Of a stretch of DNA of 40,764 nucleotides, positions 9,127 through 16,999 are shown piece after piece. Numbering within the stretch: the first letter of the stretch is position 1; each line of letters starts with the position of its first letter. The notes below the pieces were generated by a model, which searched no databases, had not been told where the DNA came from, and saw nothing but the letters and a program-made list of their open reading frames with translations. Location: contig JAJRPE010000482.1 of assembly GCA_024280935.1 (NCBI GenBank), forward strand, positions 1 to 40,764. Reading direction: 5' to 3'. The position numbers and the translations under genes are program-made. The stretch is from Candidatus Hydrogenedentota bacterium (GTDB lineage Bacteria > Hydrogenedentota > Hydrogenedentia > Hydrogenedentales > JAEUWI01).

Positions 9127-9336
9127 TTACGGGACTAAATCAGCTTCAGCCACGCGACTAATGTGGCTATTGAGGTAACCGCCTGTTTGAATGGGTTTAA
9201 AGCTTCCATTAATACGTTGTGTCTCAACTGTGCGATTATTCTCTAGTTCCACAAGGTAGTAGCGCCCATCTTCGGCATCCTGTGTGCGAGAGAGGTATTG
9301 GAATTTTTGAGCGCCGTCGGTTGGTATCAAATACAT
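9127..9336 (-). CDS. Small hypothetical protein at the distal end of the CBASS-like operon (69 aa)
   Basis: MYLIPTDGAQKFQYLSRTQDAEDGRYYLVELENNRTVETQRINGSFKPIQTGGYLNSHISRVAEADLVP; co-directional. Confidence 0.5.
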   Translation of the reverse strand: MYLIPTDGAQKFQYLSRTQDAEDGRYYLVELENNRTVETQRINGSFKPIQTGGYLNSHISRVAEADLVP

Positions 9337-9380
9337 TCTTCGTATCTCCGTGTCTGCGGTTTGGTGTCCAGCGGAATTTG

Positions 9381-9563
9381 TCAGCTTTTCTTACTGGGGC
9401 TGCTCTCATGTGTAGGAGCCTTTGGTGGCTTCACTGGCGGCATAGGAACCTTGTGCGTAGTCGGAGGTAGACTGCGCCCTTCATTATTTATTGGAGCTTT
9501 TTGCCTCACGCTTTGAGGTTTGCTTGATGGACCGCTGCTCTTGCCGGGATTTTTTTTAGACAT
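9381..9563 (-). CDS. Small basic Pro/Ser/Lys-rich protein in the CBASS-like operon (60 aa)
   Basis: MSKKNPGKSSGPSSKPQSVRQKAPINNEGRSLPPTTHKVPMPPVKPPKAPTHESSPSKKS; AGGAG ribosome site in the short gap after SLATT-B. Confidence 0.55.
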   Translation of the reverse strand: MSKKNPGKSSGPSSKPQSVRQKAPINNEGRSLPPTTHKVPMPPVKPPKAPTHESSPSKKS

Positions 9564-9577
9564 GACTTGACTCCTAT

Positions 9578-10120
9578 CTAGAAGTTTTCGAAGAATTTAT
9601 CGGCATTGGACTCTGCTCTACCCATGAATTTGTTGCGCACCGGAAGTGGGCTTTGCCCAAGATATTCCCGTGCGGCTTTTGATTTTTCAGACTTCAGTTT
9701 CATCACTAATTCGTGAATCTCCTTTTCTGTTAACTCACCATTGGAAACCGGGAACCAGTCTCGTTGTGCGGACAGGAATATTTCATCCATAGCTGCCAAG
9801 AGCCGGGGAAGCGACTTCATTCTTTTGTCGATTGGAGTATGACTACGCAAAGCGCCTACAACCTGTGAAGATGCGATGATGGTTGCCCAAATTTCCGAGT
9901 GTTTTTGCCAGATAACCCAAGCTCCGATGCCTCCACTAGATGCAAGAGCAACTATCCAGTTCATTGCCATCTGGCAGCGCTCGTTGAATATCAAATACTC
10001 TTCGAGATAGTACAAGTGGACTCTGAGTGAAACTAGTTCTTTCCAGTATTTCTGTTGATAGATACTTATTTCGTTTCTCGCCGCTGTGTTTTGTGATTCA
10101 GCTACCTCTTGACTGTCCAT
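9578..10120 (-). CDS. SLATT-like 2TM putative effector (SLATT-B)
   Basis: Amphipathic N-terminal helix, a hydrophobic pair (MNWIVALASSGGIGAWVIW / IWATIIASSQVVGAL), then helical C-terminus; downstream of a CD-NTase. Confidence 0.65.
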   Translation of the reverse strand: MDSQEVAESQNTAARNEISIYQQKYWKELVSLRVHLYYLEEYLIFNERCQMAMNWIVALASSGGIGAWVIWQKHSEIWATIIASSQVVGALRSHTPIDKRMKSLPRLLAAMDEIFLSAQRDWFPVSNGELTEKEIHELVMKLKSEKSKAAREYLGQSPLPVRNKFMGRAESNADKFFENF

Positions 10121-10180
10121 AGATTTTCCTACTTTGGGGCCTCACTTAGTAGCGATTTTTCTACAGTATAAGTTCGACCG

Positions 10181-10705
10181 TTAAGAATCATCATCAGTGT
10201 TTTCTTGGTCCACGTCGAAGTAGTAGTCACCTTTTTGAATTTTAGCTTGGGCGCTCCGGAAACACCATTCAGGGGCAGTGAAGCTAGGGCTTCGAGCTTG
10301 CTCCAAACGGTCGATGAACGTTTGGACCTGTTGTTCAAATTCTGGAACTGTGTTCTTAGAACTGACAACGGCCGCGAAACGAAACCGGTCTTGAAGGTTC
10401 TTGTACTCGCCTGCAAGTTGAACGCACTGGGAAAGATAATCGTCGAATTTCAGAGCGGAGTATATGGAAGGCAATAAACCAGCAAGGAAGGCGGCCGCCG
10501 CAAGGAATAACTTGATGGCCTGAAGGTCTGACGCAGTGAGTATTTCCCATGTTGCAATGGAACCAAGAAGGAGAGGTAGGGCGATGAAACATGCCTTAAT
10601 GATGCGTAAGCAGCGAAGCCAGATAAAAAGAGACGTGGAAGTGTAAAGACAGCTTTCGGAGAGGCGGCGACATTCCTGGACTAGCTGGGCGCGTTTTGTT
10701 GTCAT
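10181..10705 (-). CDS. SLATT-like 2TM putative effector (SLATT-A)
   Basis: CLRIIKACFIALPLLLGSIATWEIL and LFLAAAAFLAGLLPSIYSAL followed by a long helical region; ATG 10705 lies 5 bp after the CD-NTase stop. Confidence 0.75.
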   Translation of the reverse strand: MTTKRAQLVQECRRLSESCLYTSTSLFIWLRCLRIIKACFIALPLLLGSIATWEILTASDLQAIKLFLAAAAFLAGLLPSIYSALKFDDYLSQCVQLAGEYKNLQDRFRFAAVVSSKNTVPEFEQQVQTFIDRLEQARSPSFTAPEWCFRSAQAKIQKGDYYFDVDQENTDDDS

Positions 10706-10710
10706 GGTGG

Positions 10711-11586
10711 TTATCCTGTAGGGATGTCTGGTCCGAAAATCTTCTGCCATTCACTGCCGGCGCTATAAGGCATGTCGTCACTCTCAAATTTACATGCTTT
10801 GCAGGCGCGTGCGTAGGCCGTGTCCGCACGACTGAGCCAAGAATTCCCAAGGAAAAGCATTTCATAGGTGCCGGGGACCCAGAGGTATCCGTTGGCTTTT
10901 CCTTTGAGAAAATTGAGGTAGTCGCGAATCATCCAGTCATAGTACACAGTTGATTTGTCGCGATACTCCCAGGATTCAAGAAACTCGATGCCTGTAAGCT
11001 CTATCAAAAAGGACTTAATTGGTACATTGCAGTAATCCTGCCAACGCTTCATCATTCTGATGAGGTGCCTTGTATTTTCATTGGTGTTGTCGTTGGATAT
11101 CTTGACGTGAGCTATCTCGGCGTAAGGGTCTGCTTTTTTGTAGGTCCCACCGCCGTGTGTATCACATATCCAAAATTGGTTGTTTGTGAGCAAAAAGGCT
11201 GGGAGAACTTCTACGGCGTAGCTCCCGAAGCCTACTAGGACAACCTGGCCATCACCTCGGAGGCTTGTGTTTGGGTAGGTATAAGCGACAACAGTCTTAA
11301 CTTCTTGCAGGATTTGGGATTGCTTGTTTCCTGGTCGTAGCTGGTAGCGTTCGTATACGGAATTCGGGAGAATGAAAAGGATATCTATGTCGCGAGGTGG
11401 TCGAATTTGAGTAGATTTTCCCCAGGACCCGATAAGGAGGCTATTGGCGGAAGATAATTTCGTACCGTAGTAATGAGCGTTGAGACAGGTACGAATCCCC
11501 CTGTGCTTTGTCGTTCCGTCAGTCTTCTGAGGCTGGGTCAGGAGCAGTTTTCCTAAAAAGGCGGAAAATCTATGGGCTACGGTCAA
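10711..11586 (-). CDS. CD-NTase (SMODS-type nucleotidyltransferase; CBASS cyclase)
   Basis: GSWGKSTQIRPPRDIDILF (GS...DxD) and YAVEVLPAF (third acidic residue). Confidence 0.88.
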   Translation of the reverse strand: MTVAHRFSAFLGKLLLTQPQKTDGTTKHRGIRTCLNAHYYGTKLSSANSLLIGSWGKSTQIRPPRDIDILFILPNSVYERYQLRPGNKQSQILQEVKTVVAYTYPNTSLRGDGQVVLVGFGSYAVEVLPAFLLTNNQFWICDTHGGGTYKKADPYAEIAHVKISNDNTNENTRHLIRMMKRWQDYCNVPIKSFLIELTGIEFLESWEYRDKSTVYYDWMIRDYLNFLKGKANGYLWVPGTYEMLFLGNSWLSRADTAYARACKACKFESDDMPYSAGSEWQKIFGPDIPTG

Positions 11587-11703
11587 ATCCCTTTTCCTTT
11601 GGCTTCAATATACGTGATGAACTGCTATTATACAGCATTGTATCTCTTAAAATTGAATTCACAGAGTACTACATTTTTGACCCCAAAAATATTTACGGAG
11701 CCA

Positions 11704-11834
11704 CCCTTTTCCTACAGCCCCGCAAGCCTGTGAGCGTGTTGTTTCGGGTTTACGCCATCTCGAAGCGCTCGACGTGTATTTCGTCTACGTGCTTCCGCCT
11801 GTGCCAGGTCATATCCGGCGAAATCCCGTTGAAC
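11704..11834 (-). pseudogene. Degenerate, internally deleted remnant of a higA-type gene 3' end
   Basis: CGCCATCTCGAAGCGCTCGACGTGTATTTCGTCTACGTGCTTCCGC matches 34577ff (GGCCATTTCGAAGCGTTCGACGTGTATTTCGTCTTCGTGCTTCCGC), then joins to ATATCCGGCGAAAT found further inside the intact gene. Confidence 0.65.
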
Positions 11835-11847
11835 TCAACGTTCAAAG

Positions 11848-12174
11848 TCAGCTATCAGGTGTATTTTGTCCAATACCTGATAGTGTCACTGGAGAATGGT
11901 TGGGAAATTGAACGGTGATGCTAAGTTCCCCGCCCATAGCCCTCACATGATTTTGTAACGTGGATAACATCATATCGGAGCGTTTCTCTATCCGGGAGAT
12001 ATTCTCCTGGTTGATGTTTAGTTTCCTGGCCAGTTCCGTTTGCGTAAGCTTTTGTGCCTTACGCAGTTCTTCTAGCGTTAGGTATTCGTCTAAGATTTCC
12101 TCCCCTCGGCGCTCTATTTCCTCGCGTCTATCTTTGGGAAGGGCATTCATGACATCCTTTAGTTTCTTAGTCAT
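11848..12174 (-). CDS. XRE-family antitoxin
   Basis: HTH: LTQTELARKLNINQENISRIEKRSDMMLSTLQNHVRAMGGEL; overlaps the upstream toxin gene. Confidence 0.85.
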   Translation of the reverse strand: MTKKLKDVMNALPKDRREEIERRGEEILDEYLTLEELRKAQKLTQTELARKLNINQENISRIEKRSDMMLSTLQNHVRAMGGELSITVQFPNHSPVTLSGIGQNTPDS

Positions 12175-12535
12175 TTTCTTTTCCCTTCAGTTGTTGTAAA
12201 TGGTCATTAAATCTAGTATCTGCTTTTTTGATGAGCTGTTTATAAAACCGCTTTTGGCCCGTTCCAGATTTGTCGCCAGCCACCAGCAAGATGGCCGTTC
12301 GCTCTGGGTCGAACGCAAAGGCGACACGCCAGACGCCATCATCGGCGTTAAAGCGCAGTTCCTTCATATTCTTATGCTTCGAGGCTTTCAGCGTATCTAC
12401 ATTGGGGCGGCCTAAGGTGGGTCCCAGTTTTCTAAGAGGTATTAGCGACGCTAACAGCTCATCTTGAACTTCCTCAGAAAGCATTGAAAACTCATCGTAA
12501 AAGTCCGAATAAAATTCTATGTTCCAATCATCCAT
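12167..12535 (-). CDS. RelE/HigB-like toxin (phage Gp49-like)
   Basis: IEFYSDFYDEFSMLSEEVQDELLASLIPLRKLGPTLGRPNVDTLKASKHKNMKELRFNADDGVWRVAFAFDPERTAILLVAGDKSG. Confidence 0.88.
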   Translation of the reverse strand: MDDWNIEFYSDFYDEFSMLSEEVQDELLASLIPLRKLGPTLGRPNVDTLKASKHKNMKELRFNADDGVWRVAFAFDPERTAILLVAGDKSGTGQKRFYKQLIKKADTRFNDHLQQLKGKEND

Positions 12536-12538
12536 ACC

Positions 12539-12580
12539 TAATTATGACCTAGAAATCATATGATGTCAAGGTCATAATTA
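12539..12580. promoter_or_regulatory. Palindromic operator of the TA operon
   Basis: TAATTATGACCT ... AGGTCATAATTA, 12-bp perfect arms, with ATCATATGAT palindrome inside, directly upstream of the toxin start. Confidence 0.7.
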
Positions 12581-12804
12581 TTTGTGGATTTCTTAGCGCA
12601 GAACTATTCAGGAGTGGGGAATGTCTCAGATAGGGGCCTCATAGATGGCCGGACGGTAAGGCTAGGGAGCGATAGGCGAACGTCAGTGCTTCGGAGAGAA
12701 GGGGAGAGGTGATCCGGTTCAGGAGGTCATCCACAGGCTTGTGATAGAAGGTAATACCTGATACTCCTGTCTTATGTTCACAAGATGGGAAGTTGAGAAT
12801 TTGA

Positions 12805-13089
12805 ATGGGTGATTCATCGGACATGTCCGATATTGGGCGCTTTCTTCGGAGCGCGGAAGGGCAGGAGTACTTGGAGGGCTTTGCGGCCTTGCTGCTAAAC
12901 CAGACAATTGACGACGTTGAATTCGTCAATCAAGGCGTATTCGTAAGCATGCGCCTCAAGTTGCGTGGGGGAGGGGCTATGGACGTAACCATGCCGGGCT
13001 TTGATATAGGCGCGCTCCGCGAGCAATTTGAAGATGTGATGGAGCGGGAATACTACACGGACTATCCCGCCCGCACTCCCACCCCTTAA
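12805..13089 (+). CDS. Hypothetical protein (94 aa), intact copy of the 3951..4237 pseudogene
   Basis: MGDSSDMSDIGRFLRSAEGQEYLEGFAALLLNQTIDDVEFVNQGVFVSMRLKLRGGGAMDVTMPGFDIGALREQFEDVMEREYYTDY... Confidence 0.65.
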   Translation: MGDSSDMSDIGRFLRSAEGQEYLEGFAALLLNQTIDDVEFVNQGVFVSMRLKLRGGGAMDVTMPGFDIGALREQFEDVMEREYYTDYPARTPTP

Positions 13090-14063
13090 TAGCTTATTTT
13101 CAACGTAGCCGCGTCTTCGGGTCGGCTTTTGCGGCGGTCGTAAAGCCGCGTGGTGCTTACATTGGCATGGCCCAGGTCTTCCTGGACCTTGGCGATGTCG
13201 GCCTGGTGCTCCAGGGCGTTCGTTGCGCCGGTGGCCCGCAGGGCGTGGGCGGAGAAGGCATCCAGGTCAATGCCCGCCGTTGCGGCGTAGGGCCGCAGAA
13301 TGCCATCCACGGAGTCGGGGTGTAGCCCCTTGTCCAGCCGCCCGGTAACGTTGTTCTTCACCGGCCGGAAGAGGGGCCCCTTCTTCTCGGAGCCATGCCC
13401 GGCTTCTTCCAGGTATTCATAGATACGCTCGACGACGACGGGGTGGGCGACGATGTTTCGGAGGCGTCCCCCTTTGCCGTGTACCCGGAGATAGGGGGTG
13501 CCCCGCCGTTGGTGGAGATCCCCGACGCGCAGGGTGCAGAGTTCTTCCCGGCGAAGCATCTGGTACAAAAAGGTCGCCACCATGGCGCGGTCGCGCTTTC
13601 CCTTCAGGGTGTCGGCCGACGGCGCATGGAGCAAGCGGCGGGCCTGGCCGTCGGAGATGGCCGGGGTCTTGCCCTCGTTGTTGTTGGCCCTGGGGCGCTT
13701 CACGCCCTTGACGGGATTGTGGGTGATGGAATTCTGCTCACAGAGGTAATCAAAAAGGGAACTCAGGGCAGAGAGCTTGGCCCGGATGGTGGCCGGGGCG
13801 TTGCCCAGGGCCTCCATGCGCTTCCTGTAGGCGATGACGTGGGCGCGGGTCACCTCCCGGAACTGATCCGGGTGCTCCAGGGCCAGTAGGCGGGCAAACT
13901 CGCTCACGTGCTTCTCGTAGACGCGCCGGGTCCGGGCGTTGGCGAGGTTCTCCAGCCACTCGACGGCGTCCGGCACCTTCTTGAGCCGGTGGAATTCCTC
14001 GGCGCTGAGGCTAAGGGTCGTCGCGGCCGCCGCTGCGGGTATGATTTCCTTGGTCTTGCTCAT
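13086..14063 (-). CDS. Tyrosine recombinase (XerC/D-like integrase)
   Basis: REELCTLRVGDL, VHGKGGRLRNI, SAHALRATGATNAL, LGHANVSTTRLYDRR. Confidence 0.92.
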   Translation of the reverse strand: MSKTKEIIPAAAAATTLSLSAEEFHRLKKVPDAVEWLENLANARTRRVYEKHVSEFARLLALEHPDQFREVTRAHVIAYRKRMEALGNAPATIRAKLSALSSLFDYLCEQNSITHNPVKGVKRPRANNNEGKTPAISDGQARRLLHAPSADTLKGKRDRAMVATFLYQMLRREELCTLRVGDLHQRRGTPYLRVHGKGGRLRNIVAHPVVVERIYEYLEEAGHGSEKKGPLFRPVKNNVTGRLDKGLHPDSVDGILRPYAATAGIDLDAFSAHALRATGATNALEHQADIAKVQEDLGHANVSTTRLYDRRKSRPEDAATLKISY

Positions 14064-14070
14064 GGGCTAG

Positions 14071-14104
14071 TTTACCCTTGATAATGTATTTTATCAAGGG
14101 TAAA
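14071..14104. promoter_or_regulatory. 34-bp loxP/dif-like palindrome, candidate recombination site
   Basis: TTTACCCTTGATAA-TGTATT-TTATCAAGGGTAAA: perfect 14-bp arms, 6-bp asymmetric centre, 7 bp upstream of the recombinase start. Confidence 0.7.
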
Positions 14105-14230
14105 TGGCGGGGGCTGGAAATCTAAGTATCAAATATGAAAAACTCTTACAGGAGGAACGAAGCGATGTGTGTTTTGCATGGTTGTATATTGGCAACCTGG
14201 TCTTTGTAGGCGGATGACTGGGGTAAGACA

Positions 14231-14644
14231 ATGGATAACAAGCACAAACATTTAGAGTTGATACAGGGGGTCGTAAACCGGCTTTCAACCAATTCCTTTT
14301 TGCTCAAGGGTTGGAGTGTCGTTCTTGTGTCTGCGTTGTTTGCACTATCGGCTCCCGATTCACGGATTGCGTTCGTTTATCTCGCTTACATTCCTGCGAT
14401 CATTTTTTGGGGGTTGGATGGTTTTTTCCTTTGGCAAGAACGGCTTTTTCGTAAGCTCTATGATCGGGTGCGAGTGCTGCCAGAGGATGAGGTAGATTTT
14501 TCAATGGACGTAAGCGTTATCAACGAAGACGACCGTCCTACATGGGGGACTTCGATACTCTCAAAAACGCTCATCCCGTTTCATGGTGTTCTGATTCTTT
14601 CTGTTGTCATTGTGATGGTCTTAACGCTTACTGCGCAGGAGTAA
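14231..14644 (+). CDS. Small multi-pass membrane protein adjacent to the TIR-like gene
   Basis: Hydrophobic segments LLKGWSVVLVSALFALSA, VYLAYIPAIIFWGLDGFFLW and VLILSVVIVMVLTL. Confidence 0.8.
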   Translation: MDNKHKHLELIQGVVNRLSTNSFLLKGWSVVLVSALFALSAPDSRIAFVYLAYIPAIIFWGLDGFFLWQERLFRKLYDRVRVLPEDEVDFSMDVSVINEDDRPTWGTSILSKTLIPFHGVLILSVVIVMVLTLTAQE

Positions 14645-14652
14645 CAAGAGTG

Positions 14653-15150
14653 ATGAAGCACAGAGCTTTTTACAGTTTCCACTATGCACCAGATAACTGG
14701 CGCGTTGCCACAGTGCGCAATATCGGGGCGATTGAAGGCAACAAGCCCGCTCCGGATAATGATTGGGAAACCGTCACGAAGGGCGGGGATGCGGCGATCA
14801 AGAAATGGATTGCTGACCAAATGTATGGGCGGTCATGCACGGTCGTTTTGGTTGGAACAAACACAGCCGGACGCAAATGGATTAATCACGAGATTATCAA
14901 ATCGTGGGACGATGGTATGGGTGTGGTCGGCATTCACATTCATGGCTTGAAAAACTCAAAAAGCGAAACGTCTACAAAGGGAAGAAACCCGTTTACTTCG
15001 ATTGGATATGGCAATACGGGAAAGAAGCTCTCTTCCATCGTGAAATGTTATGACCCTGTTGGCTCAAATAGCCAAGAGCGATACGATTGGATCAAGCAGA
15101 ATCTTGCAAATGCTGTTGCAGAGGCCAACAAAATACGCAAAGACAATTAA
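14653..15150 (+). CDS. TIR-like domain protein (DUF1863 / MTH538-like, ThsB-type)
   Basis: MKHRAFYSFHYAPDNWRVATVRNIGAI...AIKKWIADQMYGRSCTVVLVGTNTAGRKWINHEIIKSWDDGMGVVGIHIHGLKN. Confidence 0.85.
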   Translation: MKHRAFYSFHYAPDNWRVATVRNIGAIEGNKPAPDNDWETVTKGGDAAIKKWIADQMYGRSCTVVLVGTNTAGRKWINHEIIKSWDDGMGVVGIHIHGLKNSKSETSTKGRNPFTSIGYGNTGKKLSSIVKCYDPVGSNSQERYDWIKQNLANAVAEANKIRKDN

Positions 15151-15283
15151 TTTTTCTCTCAGGTGCCAGATAACAACGTCGGCGGCACCATTATCGAAGT
15201 AGCCAAAATGGGATAGCCGTCTGAGCCTGAAAATAAGCCTACCATACTGGGCACTCGTTTCCTCTGGAAGGAGCACCCTCCCC

Positions 15284-15694
15284 ATGGCAACAAGGAAAGA
15301 CCCGCCCAAACTCTCTGAACTGGAGTGGGAGATCATGAAGCCCCTGTGGGACAGCGGCCCCATGGCGGCGCGGGATGTCTACCAAGCCGTCCCGGAGGAA
15401 CATATCTGGTCCTACAGGACCCTCAAGACCATGCTCTCGCGCCTGGTGGGGAAGGGTGCCCTGGGGTACGAGCAGATCGGCAGCTCCTACCGCTACCATG
15501 CGGTCCACACCCGCGAGGAAATGACCTGTGCAACGATGAAGGCCTTCGTGGACCGCGTCTTCGACGGCGCGCCGCAACCCTTTATGACCCACTTCGCCGG
15601 GTCCTTGGACAAGGACGGGTTGGAGGCCCTGCGGTCGGAGCTGGCCCGCGCTGCGCGTAAGCCAAAGAAGGGGGCAGATGAAGTGCCTGGCTGA
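15284..15694 (+). CDS. BlaI/MecI-family transcriptional repressor
   Basis: KLSELEWEIMKPLWDSGPMAARDVYQAVPEEHIWSYRTLKTMLSRLVGKGALGYEQIGSSYRYHA. Confidence 0.88.
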   Translation: MATRKDPPKLSELEWEIMKPLWDSGPMAARDVYQAVPEEHIWSYRTLKTMLSRLVGKGALGYEQIGSSYRYHAVHTREEMTCATMKAFVDRVFDGAPQPFMTHFAGSLDKDGLEALRSELARAARKPKKGADEVPG

Positions 15695-15782
15695 ATCCGG
15701 GATAAGCCATCGGGGGAAGGGGCCGGGCGGATCCTGTTATGATTGGACCGGACACAATGGAAAGAAGGACAGGAGGGTGCTT

Positions 15783-16817
15783 GTGTTGTTTACAAAGCGG
15801 TGTGCAGTGGCAGGGGGGCTGATGGTGGCCTTGGGGTCTACTCTTTTATCCGGGGCCTATGGGGAAAGTGTGGATGGCCCTAAGCTGGTCGTGTCCGCCA
15901 CGGAGATCAACCTTGGGGTGGTGAAGGCCGTCGACGGCATCGAACGGGTTGTGGAGGTGCGCAATACGGGTACGGACACGCTCGTGATTAACCCGATCAC
16001 GGCCCTGTGTACGTGTGTGGAGGTGTCCACGGACTCTTTGGAGGTGGAGCCGGGCGCGACAGGGTCTTTTGTCCTGCGGGCCATGCTGGCCACCTATCCC
16101 AGCAATGAGGTCAAAGGGAATGTGCGGCTCTACACGAACGACGGGTTGCAGCCGGAGGTGGATATCACCGTCCGGGCGAAAATTGTGCCGGAGTATGTGA
16201 TAGAACCCGTCAAGCTGGACTTCGGAAGGCTCAAAGCCGGGGAGTCGGCGGTGCGTTCCTTTGAGGTGCGGCAGAATGGCGACAAGGCCTTGCGGGTAGA
16301 CCGTGTGGAAGCATCGAAGGGGTTGACGGCCACCTTGGAAGAAATCCGACCGAAAAAAGGGGAGCCAAAGGATCAACCCCGGTGTTACGCGGTAACGGTC
16401 ACGCTGGAACCCGGCATAACCCTGGGTGCGTTCCGGGGGACGGTGGTGGTTTTTACCAATTGCGCACGGATTCCGAAAGCAGAGGTGAAGGTGAGCGCCC
16501 AGATCGCGGGACTGGAGTATACCGTCACGCCGAAAGTCCTGGCCTTTGGCACCGCCTCACCGGGGGACACTCTGGGGGCCTTTGTGGTGGAAGGGAAAGG
16601 TATTGCGGTCACGGAAGCACAGGCCGACAACGCCGGGCTGATGCTGAAGGTTTACAAAGTCGTGGCGGGCAAGCGATACCGGGTGGAAGCCATCGCGGGC
16701 AAGAGCGCGGCGGCGGGACGGCTCCTCAGCATGGTCACGCTACGGATTGGAGATGGTGCGCTATCCGAGGAGGTGCGGGTGAGGGTATTCGGGCGCGTTG
16801 AGCAAAAAAGGGACTGA
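15783..16817 (+). CDS. DUF1573-type exported protein with Ig-like repeats
   Basis: GTG start with upstream AGGAGG; signal-like CAVAGGLMVALGSTLLSGAYG; TEINLGVVKAVDGIERVVEVRNTGTDTLVINPITALCTCVEVSTDSLEVEPGATG (DUF1573 pattern). Confidence 0.75.
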   Translation: MLFTKRCAVAGGLMVALGSTLLSGAYGESVDGPKLVVSATEINLGVVKAVDGIERVVEVRNTGTDTLVINPITALCTCVEVSTDSLEVEPGATGSFVLRAMLATYPSNEVKGNVRLYTNDGLQPEVDITVRAKIVPEYVIEPVKLDFGRLKAGESAVRSFEVRQNGDKALRVDRVEASKGLTATLEEIRPKKGEPKDQPRCYAVTVTLEPGITLGAFRGTVVVFTNCARIPKAEVKVSAQIAGLEYTVTPKVLAFGTASPGDTLGAFVVEGKGIAVTEAQADNAGLMLKVYKVVAGKRYRVEAIAGKSAAAGRLLSMVTLRIGDGALSEEVRVRVFGRVEQKRD

Positions 16818-16911
16818 CCCCGAATAAGACACCACTCAAATATACTCTGTCCTGACCACCACCGTACTTATACTTATAGCTGACTGCCCCATTTTTATAT
16901 TTTTAGGCCAT

Positions 16912-16966
16912 GTACCCGAGCAATACGGTTAAAGGGAATGTGCGGCTCTACACCCACGAAGTAGTG
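16912..16966 (+). pseudogene. Short remnant homologous to the DUF1573 gene
   Basis: CCGAGCAATACGGTTAAAGGGAATGTGCGGCTCTACAC matches CCCAGCAATGAGGTCAAAGGGAATGTGCGGCTCTACAC at about 16098-16135. Confidence 0.65.
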
Positions 16967-16999
16967 GTGGACCCTAATACTTCGCAAATATTCTCCGAG

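Noticed and set aside
10129-10416. Minus-strand 95-aa ORF
   Set aside because: Alternative frame mostly inside SLATT-A; no domain support.
13395-13889. Plus-strand ORF within the tyrosine recombinase
   Set aside because: Antisense to a clear recombinase with full catalytic motifs.
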